Below, in pieces: positions 44,299 through 53,117 of a stretch of DNA of 53,117 bases (positions are counted from its first letter, which is position 1; the number at the start of each line of letters is the position of its first letter). The position numbers and the translations under genes are program-made. The notes beneath the pieces were generated by a model, which worked only from the letters and a program-made list of their open reading frames with translations, had not been told where the DNA came from and ran no database searches. Source of the DNA: Fragilariopsis cylindrus CCMP1102 (Eukaryota > Bacillariophyta > Bacillariophyceae > Bacillariales > Bacillariaceae). The stretch lies in the NCBI GenBank assembly GCA_900095095.1, contig FMBT01000556.1:1-53117 (forward strand), written 5' to 3'.

Positions 44299-45009
44299 GA
44301 TTTGCGGCTAGTAGTAAAGAGAAGTTGTGGAAATGAAAACGACGTGTGATTTTAGATTTTATGATTGCCTTTACTTCTTGAAATAATTTTGTGTCTGTTC
44401 AAAAGTGAGAAAAGAAAAGAAAAGAAAAAAAGAAAAGAAAAACAAAAGGATAGATGCGGTAATTGTGCAGCTGATGGCTGTGTAGTGTAGTGTAGTGTAG
44501 TGTAGTGTAGTGTGACAACGAGAAAAGATCAAGAACGAATGAATCTAGAATCAATCAAAGAACAATACGTAGCACGATTTATTTCTCTACAGTATCTTCT
44601 ACAGTAACACGATTAGCAGATCTCTACAGTAACACGACTAGCAGATGTGTGAAAGTGATGAAGTCAGGTTTGTTCCTTTGATTTTTGGGTTCGCATCACC
44701 GTGTCATATCTTTTCAGAACACTAGAGAATGAAAAAGATTTAACTCAGCTTTAATAATAATGAGCATTGCTTCCGGGACTTACTATTGTTTTAACATACG
44801 ACTAAGATAACACGTGCCGGATACGAAATTTTTATATTTATTTAGGAGAATAAAAGCCAACGTTAATATTTTTGGTCGTGGCTGTGTATTCAGTGCCCAC
44901 TTCACCAACTATCCAAAGAGCTTTCCGTCTATCTTGCCCTCCGACGGACGAGAACTTGCGGCATGTAACTATTGTTCCATTCACGGATCTGTCGAAAGCA
45001 TTGAATAAA
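44299..45009. other. Intergenic spacer
   Basis: Contains (AAAAG)n at 44411-44440, (TGTAG)n at 44477-44510 and a duplicated CTACAGTAACACGA at 44598-44640. Frames at 44814-45008 overlap the start of the repeat element and may be remnants belonging to it. Confidence 0.45.
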
Positions 45010-47030
45010 TCTCCGCGTGGTACAAGTATTAATATAAAACTAAATCATGCCCAAATTTTACTAGTATTTGTTAGTGTAGTATATAATAACAATTTTAGCA
45101 TCAAGAACATACACCTAAAAATTCATTTTTTTGGGGGAAAAAACTATGAACTTTACAATTGAGCTATTGGATGGAGAACTGTTATATTCCTTAGTCTTGT
45201 TAGCCTACTGGTATCTCACAATGTAGGCTCACACACAGCACACATCAAATAACCCCCAAAATAACCCATTTGCAGTGTTTTGTGGACATACAGTACACTC
45301 AAAAAGGTGAATCATCCGGTAATATATGGATAGGGTGAACTATATATACCAAAGGGAGCTTGATCCTGGTGCTTTGTGTTGATGGTTCAGCTTAAATGCA
45401 CACAAAAGTGGAAAACCCTGTTTTGGGGCCTAAATGGCCCATTTTGTGGTTAATGCAACCCTATACCTTCATAACCTCCATAGAAACCTAAGCATTATGA
45501 GGACCTTGTAGGTGTGGGTATGATGGATGCTAGTGCACCCAATTCATCTGGTGTGGTCCTCTGCAACCCTTTCAAATGAGATATTTTGTGTCCATTTCTG
45601 ATCAAAAATCATTTTGTTTGTGTGCTACCACAACAGCAGATTGTTATTTATTCAACAACCACAGGAACAAAAAAGTGGTAGGAGGCAAATGCAATGTTCT
45701 AATACTCTATGAGGATGCCAGTGCAACCGATCCATCTGGTGTTGTCCTCTGCAATCCTTTCAAATGAGATATTTTGTGTCCATTTCTGATCAAAAATCAT
45801 TTTGTTTGTGTGCTACCACAACAGCAGATTGTAATTTATTCAACAACCACAGGAACAAAAAAGTGGTAGGAGGCAAATGCAATGTTCTAATACTCTATGT
45901 GGATGCCAGTGCACCCGATCCATCTGGTGTTGTTGTCTGCAATCCTTTCAAATGAGATAATTTGTGTCCATTTCTGATCAAAAATCATGTTGTTTGTGTG
46001 CTACCACAACAGCAGATTGTAATTTATTCAACAACCACAGGAACAAAAAAGTGGTAGGAGGCAAATGCAATGTTCTAATACTCTATGTGGATGCCAGTGC
46101 ACCCGATCCATCTGGTGTTGTTGTCTGCAATCCTTTCAAATGAGATATTTTGTGTCCATTTCTGATCAAAAATCATTTTGTTTGTGTGCTACCACAACAG
46201 CAGATTGTAATTTATTCAACAACCACAGGAACAAAAAAGTGGTAGGAGGCAAATGCAATGTTCTAATACTCTATGTGGATGCCAGTGCACCCGATCCATC
46301 TGGTGTTGTTGTCTGCAATCCTTTCAAATGAGATATTTTGTGTCCATTTCTGATCAAAAATCATCATGTTGTTTTTGTGCCTTCCACAACAGTGAACAGG
46401 ATTTCATTCTGCAACCACAGGACAGAAAAGTAGTGGGAGGCAAACACAATGTTCTATTACATATTACTCTATGTGGATGCCAGTGCACCCAATCCATCTG
46501 GTGTTGTCCTCTGCATCCCCTTTTTGTTGTTCATTTCTTGGTGTCTGCTGCATTGAAATGATACATACTACTTTTGCTAAGATAAATTAATACAGGTTGT
46601 ATTTGTTACTGTCATTTCTATATATTAAAAGAAGAAATAAACACACCATCCCACACCACACTGTAAGATTATAGCCCAATGCACAGCTCTTTCTTATCTT
46701 TATTTACACATACCACCAGGTTAAGTAGAACACAGAATTGATTCACTGACCTCACTAGGACATATTACTTGTGAATGGAAAGCAGCATCATCCCAACCCA
46801 CCATTATTTTGGATGTAATTGCAGCTTACCCCTGTTTTCAAAAATATCTCATTGTTTAAAAAGTAATCAAGGACCGTAATTAAAATAGTCACTGTTGGTT
46901 AGAAAATGCTCCCACACCAATTTTGACAGGAACATCCACACTAATACTCATAAAATAAAATAAACTAACCCACCTACCTAAAGCCCCCATTAATAGGGCC
47001 CCTGGTTCACATGGGTACACCTCATTGAGG
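45010..47030 (+). mobile_element. Repeat element copy C, carrying the 188-bp array
   Basis: Left block 45010-45245 matches copy B (10470-10700) and the short copy (4640-4708). The right block 46845-47025 matches 4709-4880. Between them lie sequence homologous to 12030-12260 (inverted) and the five-unit array. No transposase or reverse transcriptase was recognised, so mobility is inferred only from dispersed copies and internally deleted or inverted derivatives. Confidence 0.65.
45521..46520 (+). repeat. 188-bp tandem repeat, five units plus partial
   Basis: Units begin ATGAGATA at 45576, 45764, 45952, 46140 and 46328, exactly 188 bp apart. Units 1-4 are nearly identical; unit 5 and the leading partial unit are diverged. 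Most units contain a 63-codon frame (MRYFV...NHRNKKVVGGK...CNPFK) whose TGA overlaps the next unit's ATG as ATGA. Unit 3 has a TAA at its fourth codon. Since 188 is not a multiple of 3, the frame changes each unit. Confidence 0.9.
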
Positions 47031-47329
47031 ATCGTTGTTGGGTGGAAGGAGATATCAGATGGACAAGCATGCACTATATGATAACAACAGCAGCAAAAAA
47101 TGCTGATTTCAAATGTTATATTTAAGGTAAATGCTGCTAATAGTACTGATATATGTATTGTCACTTCCCCTCCCTGATTGTTCTAAGTGCATACTGATTG
47201 TATTATTACTACAGTCAATATCAAATCAACAACAACAACAACTGTGCAATGCTGTGTGGCAATTTGCTCTGTGCAGGATATTAAAGTTCTGATCATGTAG
47301 GACTACATTGAGGGACTCAGTAATATTGC

Positions 47330-48330
47330 TGTAATATCACACTGATAGATTGAGATAAAAGACACAACAAACAGTGTTGCTGTCATACCACACTGATAGA
47401 CCCACCCCATGGTGCATGCTTGCTCTTCTATCTAATCCTGTCAACCAAAAAGTGTGGAACAACATCAATTCAAGAGCTACACAACAATGTTGCTGGCATA
47501 CCACACTGATAGACCCACTCATGGTGCATGCTTGCTGTTCTATCTAATCCTGTCTCAAAACCAAACAGTGTGGAACAACAACAATTCAAGAGCTGCTGCT
47601 GTGTGGAAATTTGTTGGGGCACTTCTTGTGAACTTATATGTATAGAGGTTGTACACTATTATTGGTGGATCACTTTTGGTGGAACTGAACACTCCTGCTG
47701 CTGCTGTTGTTGTGTGTGACCATATGTGATGTGTACCCCCTGTAAACTTCTAGACACATACTACCATGCAAGTGTGGTATACAATAATGCTGATGTATCA
47801 CTGATGATGTATCGATTCCTTGACTAGCAATTGCTTGTTTTAGTCTATTCCTGTTTTTGACCATATAACAATATGAAACAATAACAACAAGAGCTGCTGC
47901 TAATGTACACGCATGTGTAGGTTCTATTCCTGTTATTAACAAAATAACAACAATACAACATCATATCTGCATGCAAAGAGGTTGCATCTAGGTAAAGGAC
48001 AATATTATTGGTATACCACTACTACACCCAAGACTCATCACTCGTGCTTGTTTTACCCATTACTGTCATCCAAATTTTACCTATTACTGTTATCCAAACA
48101 AAATAGCACAAAACAACAGCAGCAAAAACTGCTGCTAACTAAGCTGTTGTGAGACGAGAGGAACGCATGTTATGTGGAAAGATTGTACTATACATTATTA
48201 TATTAAGAAGGGGTAAAGGACAACAACAACAATATTGGTGCATCACTGGTGGATCCACTCCTGTTGCATGGGGGCATGCTTGTTTTATCTAACTCTGTCA
48301 ACCAGAAAATATTGCTTTGATGTTTTTACT
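47330..48330. repeat. Diverged tandem repeats right of element C
   Basis: The clearest pair is 47385-47490 and 47499-47600 (CCACACTGATAGACCCAC, GGTGCATGCTTGCT, TCTATCTAATCCTGTC, AGTGTGGAACAAC, AATTCAAGAGCT). Weaker copies follow near 47790-47900, 48010-48110 and 48220-48310. Confidence 0.65.
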
Positions 48331-48712
48331 GGAAGATTGTTGGATTGATAGTGGAATAAATACATAAGCAGTTTTAAACTCATCATCATATGTGCTCTAA
48401 AATGATAGTTTGACACATGCATAGAGAAAGGATATATATACAGAGTCCCCGCTTTGTGTAAAAGATGTGGAGACAGACTCTAATGATGCATGCCTCATTG
48501 TCATTACTGTAGATGTATTGAGAGTAGATTGGTCCTTTGTCTTTTGTTGCCACAATGTAGCATCATACTACCATAATTACTATTATTATTGTATCATTCC
48601 CCTCTGAATTAAATATACACAAAGAAAAATTGATTGGCAGTGTTGTTGCCTTGTAGGATAACACATTTTTATAAACACAAAAGAATTCGTTTTCAATATC
48701 GAAATTACCTAA

Positions 48713-48783
48713 GCACTATTGGTTTAGTGGTAAAATCAAACGTTACCAACGTTTGGCCCCCAGTTCGATTCTGGGATAGTGCA
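48713..48783 (+). tRNA. tRNA-Gly, anticodon ACC
   Basis: A 71-nt cloverleaf with seven perfect acceptor pairs (GCACTAT / ATAGTGC). D arm GTTT-AGTGGTA-AAAT, anticodon stem AAACG/CGTTT with loop TTACCAA (anticodon 48745-48747) and T arm CCCAG-TTCGATT-CTGGG. Discriminator A. The body follows eukaryotic tRNA-Gly closely (short D loop, GTGGTA), and both Pol III boxes are good (TGGTTTAGTGG, AGTTCGATTC). Anticodon ACC would read GGU, a very unusual choice since eukaryotes normally use GCC. No intron. Confidence 0.85.
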
Positions 48784-48811
48784 TCACACTAACAATCGTA
48801 ATTCAACTTAC

Positions 48812-48817
48812 TTTTTT
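48812..48817 (+). terminator. Pol III T-run
   Basis: Six Ts begin 29 bp after the end of the tRNA, a usual Pol III termination signal. Confidence 0.6.
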
Positions 48818-49396
48818 GTCTTTTCTCCCTTTAGAAACGATACACGGTGTACAGTAGTATGGAAGAGAGCGCGTACGTCCAATTTGTGGTGACGACTACT
48901 TTCTTTTTACGCATTAAATCATTTACAAAAGGGCTGACTGATTTATTGTTGTACAGTACAGTATCGTTCGCGATAATACTAGTATGACGAAAACGACAAC
49001 AATGCCATGACGGAAAAACGAGAAGACGTTACATGACCTACTGTAGCCTATATGTTATAAAGTGTATTATAATATGTTATGTAGATGTAGATGTTATATT
49101 TATGACAATGCAGTTAGTATTAGAGTGTAGTTTGTATGCAAATCAATTCGCAGCAAGTGCGTTGCGTGGCTTGGGTTATTTCAGCAAGTGCGTTGTCTTG
49201 AGTTGTGTGGCTTGACTTGGGTGGTTTCAATAATCGTACATACTGTTATTCTTTCTTTCTTCGTTTCTTTCTTTCTTTCTTTCTTTCTTTTGTTTACTAA
49301 TAATAGTAGACAATAATTTTTTTAGTTATTATAATTTTGATCCCTTGACTATTTCATCTTTATTGACTTATGTTTATATTGACTTTTTATTTTACT
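48818..49396. other. Intergenic spacer
   Basis: Between the tRNA and the 3' end of the receptor gene. Includes TGTACAGTACAGTA at 48951-48964 and a (CTTT)n run at 49254-49290. Confidence 0.45.
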
Positions 49397-51813
49397 CTAT
49401 CCATTTTGACATCCAGACCAATATTCGGATTCTTTTTCATCATTTATTTCATCTTCATCATCACCATCAAACACAAATTCACTAAGTCGTCCATTCGCTG
49501 GTGCTGTACCATCAAATATATTGAATGAAAATCTTGGTTTCATTCTGGTGTTATGTTGTTGATATTTATTCTTACCAGAATTATCTCTACTATTCGATGA
49601 TTTTATTGAGAATGGTTTTGAAATTTCCTCATCTTCATTACCATGTTCTTGATTATTATTTTCTTCATCACCACAATGAGCACACGAATTTACTGTTGTG
49701 ACCGTTGTTGTTTTGTTACTATTATTATTAAAATGATGCTGATGTGGTGTACATTTATGTTTCATATTTTTAAATGATATCACAATACTAGATGCTATAT
49801 CAGTATCTGTACTAAAATACCAATACATTATTGCAATCCATAACCCTAAACAATCGGTTACGATACAACTAAATAAATTCATACCAAAATGTTTTCGATT
49901 ACCAATCACAGACATGAAACTAACAATAATGTGTGGTATGAATATCCAATACAGCACACCAACATATACTAATGATTGTTTTACTACCATAGATAAAGAT
50001 ATAAGAGGCTGGTGTGGTTGCTGCTGTTGTTGTGGTTGTACTTCTGTAGTATTTGGACTTGTTTCAGTTTCTGTTACTATTTCTGCTGACAATGCTGCTG
50101 ATGATGCCGATGATGCTGCTGATATTTCTGCGGCTGATGTTGCTGATAGTGCTGCTGCTGATGTTGCTGTAGTCCTAGTCGTATTATTACGTTGTAGTTG
50201 TGGTTTTTGTTTGGTCTTTTGCTTTTGTGTTTGTTTCTTTAATTGTTTATGTTTATTCCAAACAACTATACATAAACTTCCCATCATAATTGTTGGAAAT
50301 AATAAATAAAATATTGCAGGTATGCCAGCAAAATAAACTAATTTTTTGGTGATATCTTGTGGACCACGTTCACAAACAACAACAATTGGTGAATCATCAT
50401 CATGATCATCATAATCACTATGATGATCATAATCACCACAACCAAATGGTATAGATGAGATCCAACATTGACCTAATCCAGTGGAATTAAATGCTTCAAT
50501 ACATAAAAGGTATATTGATGATGCGATTGGATATATATGGACTATTATATGTATATATTTTTCAATCCATTGATATTTTTTTGGATTAAAATTACCATAC
50601 ACAATCACCACCCAGGAGTAACAACTCAAGAAAACATAATATAATGGTATACACATGGCTAATTGAAAAAAGAATCCTTGTGCTGTACATGTTTGTGTAG
50701 TCCCGTACGCGCCCCATGTTTCTGGTGTACCCTTCGGTACAGCTAATGGACCAATTATATGCCATGGACTCCATAGTAATATATGTATTGATAATCCTGT
50801 ATAAATGTAAAAAGGAAATGAATGGTTGATACAGTAGAGAGAGAGAGAGTTAGGTGCCGTAGGTAGGTAGATGGATAGAGCATGCTTTTGCTTTTCAGTT
50901 TCGCTCGTGTACAGTACGTAACTAGAACTGAAAACAAAGAACGACGGGCGGAAGACGGCATGGCATGGCACGGCAAGGCACGAAAGGGGGAGGCTGGTAG
51001 GTAGAAGCATCCATTCATTCATCCAGAACCCGTTTTTTTTGTTCGAGCGTTCTGGAATAGATATTGCTCCTTTGCGTTTTCACTACACATACGAATGCAC
51101 GCAAAGCAAAGAAATCGTTTACTGTACTGTACAAGTACTGTGCGTCTGCTTTTTCTGGCAAAACACGGCAAGGCAAGGCACGAGAGGGGAGAAGCATCCA
51201 TCCATCGATCCATTCAGTAACTGTTTTTCCTGTTCGTTCGTTCGGGAATCCCAATTGCACTCACACACACGCACACGCAAATCAAAGCAAAGCCAAACAA
51301 AAATCTCAGGCGACAGTAAACGATTACGTTTGCATTTTGCGTTTGATTCGATTTAAATATAAATTTAAATTCTCACTGCATGACACGGCAAGGCATGACA
51401 CGGCATGGCATGGCAAGACACGAGAGGGAGGGAGGTAGAAGCATCCAAACATCCTTTTTGCGTGTGCGTTTCTTTGCGTTTTGATTCATTCATTTGATCT
51501 CTTCGATTTCAAATTTTTAATTCTCACGTTGGAATCACTTTATAGTGTTTTACGTACCTAACATCAGACGATGATAGACATGATCACGTCTTTTATATGC
51601 CATACATAGTATATATAAACCACTGATAAATGATATTATACCTGCGATACGTGCTGTCCAACTTAAGATAATTTGTTCATGTTCTGTATAGTGTTGTTGT
51701 TGTTGATCATGTTGTTGATCTGTATCTGTATCTGTAGAATTTGAATTTGATGATGGGTGGTCTAAAAATCGCTGCGTTAGACTGCTACTTTCTTCATAAT
51801 AAAAGTCTGACAT
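49397..51813 (-). CDS. Seven-transmembrane receptor-like protein (GPCR-like)
   Basis: Exons 51813-51558 and 50796-49397 (donor GTACGT, acceptor ACAG) give 551 residues. The junction yields the continuous helix ...RLMLGLSIHILLWSPWHIIG. Seven hydrophobic helices are visible: ISFISGLYILCMAY, the junction helix, LAMCIPLYYVFLSCYSWVV, HIIVHIYPIASSIYLLCIEAF, VYFAGIPAIFYLLFPTIMM, VYVGVLYWIFIPHIIVSFM and SCIVTDCLGLWIAIMYWYF. Cys before helix 3 (QTCTAQG) and in the loop after helix 4 (GQCWISS) could form the usual extracellular disulfide. The loop between helices 5 and 6 is long and low-complexity (Gln, Ala/Ser, Thr). The cytoplasmic tail is acidic. The segment CYSWVVIVYGNFNPKKYQWIEKYIHI resembles an expanded diatom receptor-like family; ligand and G-protein coupling are unknown. 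The intron is 761 bp, long for this window. Confidence 0.75.
50940..51480. repeat. ~210-bp tandem repeats in the receptor intron
   Basis: Three copies of CACGGCAAGGCACGAGAGGG...AGAAGCATCC followed by TTCGTTCG and GCACGCAAA-type sequence, at about 50957-51117, 51161-51300 and 51379-51478. They make up most of the single intron. Confidence 0.75.
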
Positions 51814-53117
51814 TATTATACGTCTTTTGTCTATTTGATTTTTGAATTTTTGACTTGATCTGTTGCTAATGCTAATTCTTATTCTATCTCCGTGTGTTGG
51901 TCGATATATCGATCGGTAGTGTCAACGTAAAGATAATTGTATGCAAGGGATTCGGCGGTCGGTGGAGTGAGGTCAAGTCCTTTCAAGTCAAGAAGAGTGT
52001 CGCTTGCTTCTTTTGGAATTGAATTGAATCTCGTTGCTTTCTTGATCGGAACTAACAGAACGGAACGGAATTGAGTTTGAATCTATGCAGAATGCAGTGA
52101 TCTGTGCAGTTTTTGTGTTGTGTTGTGTGTGTATCGGTTCTATTTTTCTCTCTCTTGTCTCTCTCTTGTCGCGTGAAAAACGAGACACGGGTTTTTGTTT
52201 CTTCGATCGGCTACTGTATAATGATCTCTCTCTCTCTCTTTCTGCTTTCGCAATGCAGAATGCAGAATGCAGAATGCAGTGATTGATCTGTGCAGTTTTT
52301 TCTCTTTGCTGTCTTCTACTACTCTCTTTCACAACGCGACTACGTCGTAGGTAGTAAAAAACTAAAATGATCGAGTCTGATATCTGAGTCTAAAGTCTGA
52401 TGATGTGAGTGAAGTCCAAATGGGAGATGAGATACAGAGATTCTTGTTACACCAACGAACGACGGGTTCGCAATACAATACAATGTGTGTGTATAGCAAT
52501 AATAGATAGGCAGCGATGTTTATTAGTGGCTGAGCTAAGTTATGAGAGTCGAGTCAAGAGCCAAATGAAAGGAATTAAAATGAAATGAAATGAGAAAAAG
52601 AGGTTCGGCGGCTTCTCAGAGACTCGTAGTGTTGCTATTTATTTAATTAATTGATTCAATTCAATCCAATCCAATCCAATTCAATTCAAGGTTACAGTAC
52701 TTACTTTGGTTTGGGGTCGTGGAATCTGATATGTATCGAGTTGAGACAGATGGAGTCTGAATCGAGTAATCTATTGTACTAGTACGGTAGTCGTTAAATC
52801 TATTTAAATATATATATCATGTTAGTAAGGATAGAGATAGTAGTGCCGTTTTTATTACTGTGTACTTGTACTGAATCTGGCATTGAAAAAAAAGAGATAT
52901 GTGTTAGTGTAGAAGTACTGTACCTGGTTTTTGTTGTTTGTTGCTGTGCGGTTACAGAAAAAAAAATTACTTATCCTTAAAATATTTTACTCTAATCAAA
53001 TAGTGCCCGGGCTATTCTGTGATAATGCCTTCACCATTTTTTTTGTGATACTGAAAAGAATGAAATAAGATAGTAATGTCAAAAAGAACACATCAATGTC
53101 AAAAAAAACTTCAATGA
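51814..53117. other. Intergenic, upstream of the receptor gene
   Basis: Contains CT-rich runs (52147-52165, 52222-52240), TGCAGAATGCAGAATGCAG at 52253-52278, and (ATCCA)n/(ATTCA)n near 52655-52690. Open frames on both strands at 51988-52332 are compositionally simple and not credible. No further gene before the edge. Confidence 0.5.

Noticed and set aside
45576..46561. Array of 63-codon frames as a polycistronic gene set
   Set aside because: Exact 188-bp spacing and non-synonymous divergence between loci point to a satellite repeat, not genes; kept as a finding only.
51988..52332. Arg/Glu/Ser-rich minus-strand frame
   Set aside because: Arises from CT-rich simple sequence and repeated TGCAGAA units.

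Overview
The window looks like nuclear DNA of a diatom, most likely a pennate diatom of the Fragilariopsis/Pseudo-nitzschia kind. That assignment is inference from content. The DNA is AT-leaning, intron-poor and rich in microsatellites. One small protein carries a diatom-type plastid presequence with an 'AF' cleavage motif. Several proteins resemble families I associate with diatoms: a DNMT5-like DNA methyltransferase, a globin-like family, a Cys-rich secreted family, 7TM receptors and helicase-associated (HA) domains. Of seven introns placed by reading frame, five have the donor GTACGT.

Layout. 1-4317 (minus): the N-terminal two thirds of a large C5-DNA methyltransferase that runs off the left edge. 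4615-4885: a deletion derivative of a repeat family. 6144-6930 (minus): a globin-like gene broken by several frameshifts. 7431-7663: a palindrome and a TA-flanked MITE directly upstream of a membrane-anchored MsrB-like protein (7765-8715). 9777-10091 (minus): a small plastid-targeted membrane protein. 10470-12545: a 2-kb repeat element with 188-bp tandem units. 14312-17188: a low-complexity protein gene. 17575-18042: an inverted-repeat element. 18517-19553: a frameshifted secreted-protein gene. 20673-20870: an HA-domain exon remnant. 21237-24596 (minus): a four-exon ABC half-transporter of the ABCD/peroxisomal type, flanked by an inverted repeat pair. 25188-25586: a small secreted, possibly GPI-anchored protein. 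26019-39516: three long low-complexity acidic/basic proteins, the first divergent from the other two. 40519-42081 and 42872-44298 (minus): two secreted Cys-containing proteins, one made of four tandem domains. 45010-48330: a second copy of the 188-bp-repeat element plus degenerate repeats. 48713-48783: a tRNA-Gly with the very unusual anticodon ACC. 49397-51813 (minus): a two-exon 7TM receptor-like gene. 51814-53117: intergenic.

No pathway or operon links these genes; this is a eukaryotic locus of independent genes separated by repeat-rich spacers. A recurring oddity is single-base frame disruption inside otherwise well-conserved coding sequence, mostly one base missing next to short homopolymers. 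It affects at least six genes. Either the consensus carries indel errors or several genes are decaying. Apparent gene breaks here should be read with that in mind.
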